Source of the DNA: Trichomonas vaginalis G3
Lineage: Eukaryota; Parabasalia; Trichomonadida; Trichomonadidae
Length of the DNA stretch: 64,000 nucleotides
Assembly (NCBI RefSeq): GCF_026262505.1
Contig: NC_067205.1
Location: forward strand, 16,616,001-16,680,000
Reading direction: 5' to 3'
The notes under the pieces were generated by a model. It saw nothing but the letters and a program-made list of their open reading frames with translations, ran no database searches and was not told the origin of the DNA. A program made the position numbers and the translations under genes. Every line of letters starts with the position of its first letter. The first letter of the stretch is position 1. Positions 10,167-19,894 of this stretch are shown one piece after another.

Positions 10167-10994
10167 ATGGATTTAAATTCATCCACCCCTTATGAAGAAT
10201 TAGCAGGAGTATATAATACATACGTAGATGATATGATTAATGAAGCATTGAGTGATAATAGAAATGCTCTATCTAAGGAAAAATTAATGAAAATTCCATA
10301 TTCTGAATGTTACTTAAATTCAATCACTGCAGCAATTGGTAAACAAAATAAAGGTAAAACATTAACGATATTAAAACAAATTATCATTATTGCTAACACT
10401 TCCCCCCATTCACATGTGTTAATTTATATCAACCGTTCAGGTTCACCTTCAGATGATACATTTGAATCTTTAAAGCATTTAATCAAAATTCCAATTATTT
10501 ATTTATCACAAGAAGAAGCAGAAGATTATTTAAAAAACTTTTTAATGTATAAAGAATTATATAATACAATCAAGAAGCAAGGATTAGAGGATAAAATTAT
10601 TGATAAACAACGGGATGAATTATTTGAAACACTTTCTATTTCAAATTTTGATAGAGAATTTTTGCATTCACTCATTTTTCTAGATGATGCAGTGAAATCA
10701 AAACTAATAACAAATGAGAAATCATATTTTAATCAGTTATTAACTCAATGTCGACACATTCAATGTTCATTCTTCATGGCTGTTCAATACTTCAAAGCAT
10801 TAAGCACAAACATTAAATCAAATCTATCAACACTTTTCATTTTCAGTGGGTTTAGTCGTCAACAGTTGAACGTTATGCTTTATCAAGTGAATTTACCAAT
10901 GAGCATTAATGAACTTTACACACAATATCAGCAATTAGGTGAACATGGAAAAATAATAGTTGATTTAAATAAAGGAAGTGTTAAATTTGATTAA
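10167..10994 (+). CDS. Genome-packaging ATPase (A32/FtsK-HerA-like), 275 residues (V1)
   Basis: Looks whole and differs from the V2 protein (29769-30596) at about one residue. It starts 24 bases after the capsid stop, the capsid-ATPase order common in Polinton-like viruses. Confidence 0.8.
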   Translation: MDLNSSTPYEELAGVYNTYVDDMINEALSDNRNALSKEKLMKIPYSECYLNSITAAIGKQNKGKTLTILKQIIIIANTSPHSHVLIYINRSGSPSDDTFESLKHLIKIPIIYLSQEEAEDYLKNFLMYKELYNTIKKQGLEDKIIDKQRDELFETLSISNFDREFLHSLIFLDDAVKSKLITNEKSYFNQLLTQCRHIQCSFFMAVQYFKALSTNIKSNLSTLFIFSGFSRQQLNVMLYQVNLPMSINELYTQYQQLGEHGKIIVDLNKGSVKFD

Positions 10995-11034
10995 CTTTTT
11001 ATAATTAATTTTTATTTTTTATTTATAATTAAAC

Positions 11035-11933
11035 ATGACAGAAATAGCAAATCTTCTACAGGTTCCATTAAAACAAGGAACAAACAAAAAGGGTGCATAT
11101 AATAGAACTATGAAAGTTCCTGATGGAATGAAAGAATTAGTTCATATTGTTGCTGGTCTTCAAAAAGATGTTAAACAAATGAGAAACGTTTTAACATTAC
11201 CAGAAGCTCAAGCATATGCCAAACGTCATGGTCCAAATTGGGAAGCACACGAAGCAGACATTACGGGTCCAAATGGAAAACCGATGGTATAAATGAAGTT
11301 TTCGTTACTGATGGTCAAGGTAATATTAAAGTCATAAATGGTTATAAATTAACTATATCTGATTATCCTAAACGTAAAATATATAATGAACGTTATCCTA
11401 TGCAATTTGATGAAAATGGAAAAGCTGTTAAACAATACATTGGAGAAGGTGAAAATGGTCCAATTAATTCATACCGTCATAATCCATATTCTTATTTCAA
11501 TGAAGAATTAAATGCTATTGAAGAGGGACCGGATGGATTACCACGATATTCTAACCAGTTTGATGGTCAATATGCAAATATTAGACCTGAAATTTCAGCT
11601 AAGAAATTCTTTAAAGTTGCTTTATTCGATCCAGTTTTCGCAAATGTTAAAGATGAACTTAAACAGCAATTCCAACCAATTATAGTAGCAAGAATTGCAT
11701 CAGGTGCTTTATCTCAAGCATTCAAAGATTTAATTAAGAAACCATTATATCAGCAACGAGGTTTAACTTATGATTTAGTTAAGGAATCAGATAAAAGAAA
11801 ATTTGAGAAATCAGATGATTATAAGAATGCAATTAATGAATATATTCGGTCTATTAATTTCGATGAAAATGCTAAAAATCAACTTCATGAACAAATACAG
11901 GGAATAATAGATTCAAAAGTTCCAGCAAAATAA
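11035..11933 (+). pseudogene. Conserved structural-type protein gene, broken (V1)
   Basis: Copy of the 299-residue gene described at 30637-31536. This copy is broken. Confidence 0.6.
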
Positions 11934-11965
11934 AAGTTTAAATATATTTTTTTATTCGATTATAA

Positions 11966-12636
11966 ATGAGAAGACGTTTCACTAGTCAAAAGAACACTAA
12001 CGCAAAAGCAGAGATTACGGTTGGTTATAACGTAAATGATGATAAATCACGAATTATTCAAAATGTTAAAGTTAATGTTAGCCCCGAATTAACAAGGTCA
12101 GCAACTCAACCAAATTTATTAACTCGTGACTTACCGAAGAATGAGGAGAATGAAGAAAACCATGAGAATGGAGACCCAATCATTTTATCTGAACCTGGTA
12201 AAGAACCTGTTGAAATTCCCACTTATCCAACATACCCCCACCTCTTTCATCAAACATCGAGAACCCATATAAAATAGACATTAATTCAGAATTAATGAAA
12301 ATTTACCGTGATATAATAATTAATAATTATGATTCAATAATAAATTTAATTGACCAATCCGGTTTAATTATTTTACCTTATGAATCATTAATTCACATTA
12401 TCGCCATTCTTTGTGATGTTCAAGATTCAGACGTTAAGATTCAATTTTTCATAGATGATGAGGTTTCATGCTGCGGAACAGTTGCAAAAATAAATCCTAT
12501 AAAGGATATTAGCACAATTAAGATATCAAAGAACGGAACAACAACTGAACTTCATTTAACATATAATGATATTTATAATAAAATAGTTGATGAATATAAA
12601 ATATCACTTGAAAAATTCTTTGTTAAGACTATTTAA
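11966..12636 (+). pseudogene. Unknown protein gene, broken (V1)
   Basis: Copy of the 223-residue gene described at 31569-32240; broken here. Its 3' end overlaps that of the convergent gene by 4 bases. Confidence 0.55.
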
Positions 12637-13112
12637 TATTCAAGCATTAACATTATCGAATAATAATCCTTTGAATCATAATCGATAATAATTGACCTTT
12701 CACCAGTTTCTATCGTTTGTTTTATTTCTTTTTGTTCCCCACTATCTGGATCGGTCATTGTAATTGTTTTTGTTATAGTATCAGCTTTATCTTTAACTTC
12801 AATCTTTTTTCCATCGGGATATTTAAACCAAAATTCCAAAAATTCGATATTGTCAATCTGTTCATATTTTAATCTATCAATTACATTTTTAATACCATCT
12901 GAAAATCTTATGAAATGGTCATTATATGGGTTTGATTGAACTAAATTTGAATGAAGTGAAATATAACCTGTTGATGAATATGACATTGACTCATATTTTC
13001 TGAAAACACTAAAATTTATAACATGAATGAATTTCTTATTCGTTGAATTTATGAATTCTTGAGGTAATCTTATTCTAGTTTTATTTATCACTGGAAAATA
13101 ACGCTTTACCAT
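12633..13112 (-). CDS. Probable minor structural protein, about 159 residues (V1)
   Basis: Function not recognised. The likely start is the ATG at 13112 (MVKRYFP…). The middle has a segment like STGYISLHSNLVQSNPYNDHF, resembling loops of small capsid or penton-type proteins in PLVs, which is only a weak likeness. The C-terminal part is rich in beta-prone Thr/Ile and ends near MLMLEY. It diverges from the gene starting at 13132 with only 19 bases between start codons, so both must share one tiny promoter. It looks whole and is the sounder of the two copies. Confidence 0.55.
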   Translation of the reverse strand: MVKRYFPVINKTRIRLPQEFINSTNKKFIHVINFSVFRKYESMSYSSTGYISLHSNLVQSNPYNDHFIRFSDGIKNVIDRLKYEQIDNIEFLEFWFKYPDGKKIEVKDKADTITKTITMTDPDSGEQKEIKQTIETGERSIIIDYDSKDYYSIMLMLEY

Positions 13113-13131
13113 ATTTTTAATCGTAATAAAA

Positions 13132-13842
13132 ATGTCAATTATCAATATTATTTCGAATAATAGCTGTGAATTAAATTTAACAGTTAGCGGAATTTATAAT
13201 GTTACTCTCGTTTCTGTGAGTGGTAAATTTAATCCCATTCTTTTAGACCCTTCAGATTATATATCATTTATTAAAGATGACCTTGAAAAAACGTATGATA
13301 TGTATATAAATAATGTGATAGCGAAATGGGATATTAACATGATTTTAAGTTATTTAAATGAATCATTTATCGTATGGTATGAAGAAAATTTTAAATCAAA
13401 ACCTGATAAACTTTTTGAACTTGATGAAATAAATAACCTTATTAAATTTCCGCTGAAAATTAAATTTTGTACTCCTCATTTTCGTTCATTGTTGGGAATA
13501 TTAAATTTTGAAAAAGATGTTGGGGATGTTTTGTATTCTGACACTGGTTCCAATTTCGTTTTAATCAAATGTGATAAAGTTAATACCCCAATGAGATTTT
13601 CACATCAAACATTAGACCCTAACTCTTACCCATCAATACAAAACATTTTATCCATCAACTTAAACACATTTTCTTTATCATATCCGTTTCAATTATCCGG
13701 AAATTCATTTATTCTTCATTCAAAAGATTTATCAAATATTAAATTTAGAATAACTGACCTATTTGATTGTGATTTAGAATTCATGAATGAAATATTATGG
13801 CAATTTCAAATAGAAAAAATAGGTGATGAGATAACAGATTAA
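13132..13842 (+). CDS. Probable minor capsid/penton-like protein, 236 residues (V1)
   Basis: The product is rich in Ile, Asn, Ser and Phe. It opens with alternating beta-like residues (SCELNLTVSGIYNVTLVSV) and ends with a motif like ITDLFDCDLEFMNEILWQFQI. Such endings are seen in penton or minor capsid proteins of capsid-bearing eukaryotic elements, but the match is by eye only. It sits between the ATPase module and the fibre gene, in the late structural block. This copy looks whole. It shares a 19-base divergent promoter with the minus-strand neighbour. Confidence 0.5.
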   Translation: MSIINIISNNSCELNLTVSGIYNVTLVSVSGKFNPILLDPSDYISFIKDDLEKTYDMYINNVIAKWDINMILSYLNESFIVWYEENFKSKPDKLFELDEINNLIKFPLKIKFCTPHFRSLLGILNFEKDVGDVLYSDTGSNFVLIKCDKVNTPMRFSHQTLDPNSYPSIQNILSINLNTFSLSYPFQLSGNSFILHSKDLSNIKFRITDLFDCDLEFMNEILWQFQIEKIGDEITD

Positions 13843-13980
13843 ATATTTATTTTTAAATCATAATAAATGATTAAACAACAGCAACCACAACAACTTAAGG
13901 CATAAAACACCCAGGTCCCTCAGATCATTACATACGCCATATATGCATATAATTCAAAGACGGCAGAACAAACGCAAAGG

Positions 13981-14922
13981 TTGAAATATGGAGATTTTGA
14001 GATAGTATTGAAAAATGACCATTTCGAATTCGTTTGCAAAGGAGGTGCAGTGATATCAAATATAAAAGAAATTTTATTTATGAATTCAAAAATTAAAGGA
14101 ATAACGGATGATATAACATCAATTCCACCAGAAGAACAGAGATATTACGCATTAAATGCATTTCCTAAAGTTTTGAAGATTGGAAGATTTAATTTAAATG
14201 AGGAATTCATAGAAGGTTTCCTAAACGACATAATGAAGAAGGCAGATAAGGAATATGTGGATAGTGAGTTAAATAAGAAGGCAAATTTGGTTTATGTTGA
14301 TGAAAAAGATAATGAAATTAAAGAAAAGGTTGAATGGTATCATGAATGGACATTTGAGACTTTTAAAGTTAAAGCTGATACAGAATGGGTTTCAGGATGT
14401 TTAGACCTTAAAGCAGATAAAACTTATGTTGATGAAAATTATGCAAAGAAGTCGGAAGTAAATGATGTGATTACAAGCATGAAAAATGAAATACTTCAAA
14501 CATTATATCCTGTTGGTTCTATTTATACGTCAATGAACTCAACAAATCCTTCAGAAGTTTTAGGTTTTGGTATGTGGAAGCAGATTGTGGATAAATTCTT
14601 ATACTGTGCTAGATATTCAAAGCAAACAGGAGGTTCGAAGAAAATTAAAGAAGCAAACTTACCCCCACACACTCATACAGGAACTACAAACTTTTCTGGC
14701 GACCATAGCCACTCATTAAGAGACCACCCATTATACAACTCAGAATAGGAAGCTGGCTATGATGTTTTATCTCCAGATTATAACCATTCAGCAAAAAAGA
14801 CTTTTCGACAAACTGAACCAGGAGGAAATCATGTCCATACTTTCACAACAAATCCAACAGGTTCGGGTAAAGATTACATGCCACCATTTGTGACTGTATT
14901 CGCATGGTACCGTGTTCATTGA
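13981..14922 (+). pseudogene. Fibre gene with phage-type collar domain, broken (V1)
   Basis: Copy of the fibre gene described at 33566-34507, with the same coiled repeats and collar region. This copy is broken. The 3' end matches the partial gene at 1-95. Confidence 0.7.
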
Positions 14923-15030
14923 ACACGCTTGAGCCCAGACCTTTGGGTTAAGGCTTACCGAATGAACTAAATATATTTTATGTCTGTAATTAATTAGGTA
15001 ATGAAGTAGCGGATGAACTGCAGAAATAAA

Positions 15031-15225
15031 TGTTTACGTTAATGTTTACGTTAAGTGACTCAAAGAGTCCGGAGACAAAGTCTCATGTTTTTAGGTTATT
15101 CAATAATTAATTATTTTTGAATAACTGAAGGTGTTACCATGTTACCATGTGCTACCAGGTTATTTAACTTCTCTTAAAATTACTGACAACATGACATTTT
15201 GACAACAGTCCCGGAAATTTGATGC
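15031..15225. promoter_or_regulatory. Iterons, mini-hairpins and one repeat unit (V1)
   Basis: Same layout as at 204-398: TGTTTACGTTAA twice at 15031-15054, hairpins at 15057-15069 and 15072-15084, and a diverged 120-bp repeat unit at 15100-15225. It lies upstream of the KilA-N gene. Confidence 0.6.
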
Positions 15226-15271
15226 AGTCCAAAAATAAAGTTAGTTTTAAAATTATTTTTATTTTTTTATT

Positions 15272-15955
15272 TTGTATGTAAGAACAGAAATGTCAGTCGA
15301 AGCAAAAACATTCAGCAACAAATCTAATGGCGAAACATTCACAAAAGGCACTTATAATGGTATTGAAGTCTTAAGTAGAGACAAGGATGGTTACATTAAT
15401 GCAACAAAGATGGCAAGAGAAGCGGGAAGGTTAAACCATTTAAACAGATTTCTCAATAGTACTAAAATGCAGGAAATTCTTGAGTTTTGGTTGAAAGAAT
15501 ATGGTGGAGCCAAAAGTGGCTCGACCTAAAAACAAGCATTTTATGAGCTTACTAGGGGTGTTATAAATAAATTCAAAGGTATTTACATACATCCTGACCT
15601 CGTTCATTTTGTTGCTGAATGGTGCTCTGTAAAGTATGCATTTTATGTCAAAGATATTATGGACTCCATAGACAAGAAAGTTCATGAGAAGTTAGATGAA
15701 GAAGAACTCGAAGATACAGTAGAGAATGCTAAACCTTTGTTCGAACAAGAAGTTAGAAAAATGTGCGAAAAACAATTAGAACATGAACGTGAGATATATT
15801 ATGGTTATAGAGATTCTCCATACGAACTAGACCAATGGGAACAAGAAGATTTAAAGAGAGAATTTAGAGAATATGAACTCGCTAAGATAGCATTAGAAAC
15901 TGCAGAAAAGAAGTTAAAAGTTTGGGGTCGTTTTGTAAAAAAATATTGTGAGTAA
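15272..15955 (+). pseudogene. KilA-N domain protein gene, broken (V1)
   Basis: Same as the copy at 445-1128, with the same shared damage. The KilA-N core (DGYINATKM) is near the start. Confidence 0.7.
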
Positions 15956-15994
15956 ATGAACCATTTATTTTTGTCATAAACGACCAAAAATAAA

Positions 15995-16268
15995 TGTTTA
16001 CGTTAATGTTTACGTTAATGTTTTCAGGTTATTCAATAATTAATTATTTTTGAAGAACTGAAGGTGCTACCATGTTACCATGTGCTACCAGGTTAATTAA
16101 CTTCTCTGAAAAAATGAGACAACATGACATTTTGACAACAGTTCAGGAGGAAGGCATTTATGAATTATTTTTGAAGAACTGAAGGTGCTACCATGTTACC
16201 ATGTGCTACCAGGTTAATTAACTTCTCTGAAAAAATGAGACAACATGACATTTTGACAACAGTTCAGG
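15995..16268 (+). repeat. Iteron pair and two 120-bp repeat units before the helicase gene (V1)
   Basis: TGTTTACGTTAA pair at 15995-16018, then two repeat units. Inverted counterpart at 18676-18958. Confidence 0.75.
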
Positions 16269-16333
16269 AAATATGATGCAGCCCAAAAATAAAGTTAGTT
16301 TTAAAATTATTTTTATTTTTTATTCCTATATAA

Positions 16334-18646
16334 ATGACAGCAACAAACAACAACAGCAACTATATCATTTCTGATGAAAAAGTTATTGATTCATTAGCTG
16401 AGGAATTAGTTGTGGCAGAAACTAAAACCCTCAACGAAAGAATTGGTGAAAACAAGATTGATTTACATAACTACCTCAAACACGATGGAGGAAGAGGAGG
16501 GAAAACTGGTATGGCTTTATTAGTAAATAAAATTTCAAATTTAACGATTATAGATGTTGATATCAATAAATCGTACAATGATGAACTTAAAGAAACAGTT
16601 AGAAAAGACATTTTATCAAAACTTTCGGATAAAGATGTTATCGTTAAAACCGCTTCAGGAGGTCTTCACATTTATTGCAACACTAATTTCTTCTATTCAA
16701 CCTCGAACAGAATGATTAAATGTTATTCCTGCAATGATTATGATATTGACATAATGACTTCTATGGATGATTCAAAACGTTCTTTAGTGGTTATGGCTGA
16801 TTCAAGAGTTCGCAAGAATGCATCAGAACCAATCAATACATACTCATTCATTCGTGGAAGTTATGATTCAACATTAACTAGAACCGTAAACGATATATTA
16901 AATGATTTGAATATTAAGGTAAGAGTTGAACAGAAGAACGAAGAAATAAAGACTATCATGAATGAAAACAAAGATGTAAACATTGACGATAAACTTGCCC
17001 AGAGCATAGTTGATGGCATCAGTGATTTTGAAGTACATAATGACGGTGGAAACATGAATTTAGAAAAAGAAATAACATTATTCACACTGTTTCAAGCTAT
17101 TAATTCGTTACCGGATCATTTGATTAATGAAGCATACGATAACGTTTATAACTTCTGCAATTTAACTGAAAATGCAAAAAGTAATTTTGAAAAAGCATGT
17201 AGTAGATATGCACATTTAATGACTTCTCCATTTGTTTTAGTGAAGATTCTAAAACTATATCAAAAGGAATATTATGATGAATACGTTTTGCCTTTATTAC
17301 GTAAGCCAAAAATAACATTTGATATAAAACTTGATGACTCGTTTTTGATAACAGATATTAGACGCAAGGCTGAAAATCATCAGTATAAAAACAGTTCTGA
17401 AGTAATTGAGGATTTATCACGTGTAATCCGTTTTGTAGATTGTGGAAATAAATATTTCATTCAAAAGGACTATAATATCCACGACAAAATGAATCAAATA
17501 TCATTCGTTCTTCAGTCAAACATGAAAGAGTCACTCAAAATGATTAAATTATTTAAAGAAGAAGGTAAAACAATAACAGCATGGGACGTACTACTAAATC
17601 AATTATCCTCATTAACCGTTAAGGGTGTTTGCTTTAAATCTGATTCCCCAGATGTTTTCTCAACGTTTCAGGGTTATAAATACAACATTCTCGAAAAAGT
17701 AGATTACTCAAAAATTGAGATGTTTATGAATTTCATTAAAGAAGTCATTTGTGATAATAACGATGAAGTGTATAAATACCTTCTCGGCTGGATTGCATCA
17801 ATGATTCAACATCCTGGAATCAAGAATGAAACAGCAATTATTTTGAAAGGACTTCAGGGAACAGGTAAAAACAGATTTACAGACATTATTTCTGAACTCC
17901 TCGCTGGTTATTCATGTAAAAACATTACCGAAATAAGTGAGCTAACGGGTAATTTCAATTCAGTAGTTGAGAATAAAATGTTTCTTGTACTTAATGAACT
18001 CAAGAATGTAGGTGAAGATAGACTCGCAAACTTCAACGCTTTGAAATCAATTATTACGGATAATGAGATTAGAATTAATGAAAAGAATCAACCCAGAAGA
18101 ACTGCTCAGAACGTTGCAAACTTCATTTTCGTAACTAATAACGTCTACCCTGTCAAAATTGAAGTTGGAGACAGAAGATACGTAGTTTTAAGAGTTAATG
18201 GTAAATTCAAGGGTCAATTTGATTACTTCAAGAATTTAATGGATTCATGCACTAAGGAATTTTATGATAACCTTTTAACATATTTTATGCAATATGACCT
18301 TTCATCATTTAATGTACGAATCATACCGATGACTGAAGCCAAACAAGATTTAATAGAATTATCAACAAATCCTTTAGATGTATGGATAAATACACATTAT
18401 GATGAATTGTGTGCAGGTATGACGTGTAAAAATGCTCTATTCTGCAAACCATCAGACATGAAAGACAAGAATTTTCAAATGAGCATTAAGGATAAATGTG
18501 ATAGGAAACATAGAAGAATAGACGATAAACAAACATGGTGTTATGTTTTGAAAGAAGAAATGAAAGGATTATATAAACAGGTTGAACCAAATGATAATGA
18601 TGATTCATTTACTGACGATGAAATACCTGTAAATGATGCTTTATAA
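16334..18646 (+). CDS. Primase (AEP-type)/SF3 helicase fusion, 770 residues (V1)
   Basis: Replication protein of the element. The N-terminal part has archaeo-eukaryotic primase signs: IIDVDI with the acidic pair at D74/D76, SGGLH at 108-112, and a third acidic motif YDIDI near 136-140. The C-terminal part is a superfamily 3 helicase: Walker A GLQGTGKN near 505-512, Walker B-like MFLVLNEL near 549-556, and motif C FIFVTNN near 597-603, then a D5-like GDRRYVVLRV segment. Such primase-helicases replicate NCLDVs, virophages and many Polinton-like viruses. The gene lies between inverted repeat arrays, possibly its own origin. This copy looks whole. Confidence 0.85.
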   Translation: MTATNNNSNYIISDEKVIDSLAEELVVAETKTLNERIGENKIDLHNYLKHDGGRGGKTGMALLVNKISNLTIIDVDINKSYNDELKETVRKDILSKLSDKDVIVKTASGGLHIYCNTNFFYSTSNRMIKCYSCNDYDIDIMTSMDDSKRSLVVMADSRVRKNASEPINTYSFIRGSYDSTLTRTVNDILNDLNIKVRVEQKNEEIKTIMNENKDVNIDDKLAQSIVDGISDFEVHNDGGNMNLEKEITLFTLFQAINSLPDHLINEAYDNVYNFCNLTENAKSNFEKACSRYAHLMTSPFVLVKILKLYQKEYYDEYVLPLLRKPKITFDIKLDDSFLITDIRRKAENHQYKNSSEVIEDLSRVIRFVDCGNKYFIQKDYNIHDKMNQISFVLQSNMKESLKMIKLFKEEGKTITAWDVLLNQLSSLTVKGVCFKSDSPDVFSTFQGYKYNILEKVDYSKIEMFMNFIKEVICDNNDEVYKYLLGWIASMIQHPGIKNETAIILKGLQGTGKNRFTDIISELLAGYSCKNITEISELTGNFNSVVENKMFLVLNELKNVGEDRLANFNALKSIITDNEIRINEKNQPRRTAQNVANFIFVTNNVYPVKIEVGDRRYVVLRVNGKFKGQFDYFKNLMDSCTKEFYDNLLTYFMQYDLSSFNVRIIPMTEAKQDLIELSTNPLDVWINTHYDELCAGMTCKNALFCKPSDMKDKNFQMSIKDKCDRKHRRIDDKQTWCYVLKEEMKGLYKQVEPNDNDDSFTDDEIPVNDAL

Positions 18647-18675
18647 AGTATGATTTGAATTTATTTTTGCATTAA

Positions 18676-18958
18676 TCCTGAACTGTTGTCAAAATGTCAT
18701 GTTGTCTCATTTTTTCAGAGAAGTTAATTAACCTGGTAGCACATGGTAACATGGTAGCACCTTCAGTTCTTCAAAAATAATTCATAAATGCCTTCCTCCT
18801 GAACTGTTGTCAAAATGTCATGTTGTCTCATTTTTTCAGAGAAGTTAATTAACCTGGTAGCACATGGTAACATGGTAGCACCTTCAGTTCTTCAAAAATA
18901 ATTCATAAATGCCTTCCTCCTTTCGTCCAGCTGTGTTGTCAAAATGTCATGTTGTCAC
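18676..18958 (-). repeat. Inverted repeat array after the helicase gene (V1)
   Basis: Two inverted 120-bp units plus the partial TTGTCAAAATGTCATGTTGTC motif, ending the recognisable element sequence. Confidence 0.75.
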
Positions 18959-18971
18959 AAACTTTATTTGC

Positions 18972-19100
18972 TTAAAGGTGTACTTACCACTTTCAGATAT
19001 TCCCTCATAATATCAAAACTTTCTTTTTAGAAGCATACTTTTTGATATAATTATAACAGACAAATGAGAGAATGTCTGAAAGTGGTATGTGCACCCTTAA
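18972..19100. repeat. TTAA-flanked 129-bp hairpin, copy 2
   Basis: Same as 4144-4272, bordered by TTAA on both sides and copied with the host segment. Confidence 0.6.
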
Positions 19101-19513
19101 ATAGAGTAAAAAATCGAGATAACAATTGAGATATTTCTTCTTCAAATAGGATCCGTACTGTCTAATAAGTTGAAAAATTTTGACATTCGAAATTTAGGTA
19201 AAATTATGACATTTAAGGAGAATTATAAGCATTCTTTGGATTTTGAAAATAACCTTATTCTGAAATTTCATAAAAATTATTGGTTGTTTGAATAAGTTGA
19301 TTCTCAGTAAATATTTGGGTTTAAACTAGGAAACCCTAAGTAGATTAGTTGTTGACTCTTTACAAAAGTAAGTGTATGTTGAGATTATCCTTAGACAACT
19401 TTATTTAACTACTTTTTGAGATATTTCGTATAATCAAATTTTTTATGATTTCAAAAAGTGACAAATCTAAATATCGAAATGAAAAAAGAAAAAATGGGGC
19501 GAGCCGGGAATTG

Positions 19514-19894
19514 TAAGTGTTTATTCGGAAAGGGTTAAGACGAGCGAGCGAAGCGAGCGAGCAAAGTTTTAGGTGAGCGAGCGAAGCGAGCTACTTGGGT
19601 GGAGGTGGGGCAGGATTTGGTCTAGGTGGATTTGTTGTTGGTGGTTTTCACTCCAATGAGTGTATCATGGATGTGGTGCTAGTCTGTTATCAGACCATAC
19701 GGACTGATGGATGGGAGGTTAATATTATTATCTGTTTGAGGGAGGGTGAGTAATTTTCGTGGTGTCTCTTTTATTTTGGCTTGTGATTCCTAGCACGGAA
19801 TCCGGTGTTTGGTACACGTTTCGTACCGAGTGACATCGCTTAAGCTCTGCCAATCCTACTATGCTTCTGTTCTTCTCACTCGTCTTATCTCTTC
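19514..19894 (-). other. 3' untranslated region of the R2-type LINE, with a 17-bp direct repeat
   Basis: In R2-type elements the 3' UTR is the RNA bound by the element protein to prime reverse transcription at the cut target. Here it holds two perfect copies of GAGCGAGCGAAGCGAGC (19542-19558 and 19575-19591, plus strand) near the 3' end. The end read in sense is CCGAATAAACACTTAC, directly joined to tRNA bases. The role of the repeat is unknown. Confidence 0.6.

Larger units (their letters stand above)
5345..18958 (+). mobile_element. Virus-like element copy V1 (PLV-like, capsid-bearing)
   Basis: Full-span copy of about 13.6 kb, of which 1.25 kb is an inserted foldback element. Its left end abuts the cut host gene; its right end is the inverted repeat array after the helicase gene. 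Parts: two-repeat protein, small minus-strand acidic protein, two amphipathic peptides, major capsid protein, packaging ATPase, three or four probable minor structural proteins, fibre, KilA-N and primase/helicase. No polymerase B, integrase, protease or reverse transcriptase is seen. About six genes are broken. Capsid, ATPase and helicase genes look whole. Near-identity to V0 and V2 says the copies are recent. The PLV/Polinton kinship is inferred from the capsid-ATPase-SF3 helicase set. Confidence 0.8.

Noticed and set aside
12230-12260. Retroviral-type late-budding motif (PTYPPPL) in an unknown element protein
   Set aside because: A single short proline motif in low-complexity sequence is not enough; mentioned only as a possibility.
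5345-18958. Classical Maverick/Polinton with terminal inverted repeats, polymerase B and integrase
   Set aside because: No inverted copy of the left end was found at the right end, and no polymerase B, integrase or protease motif was seen.
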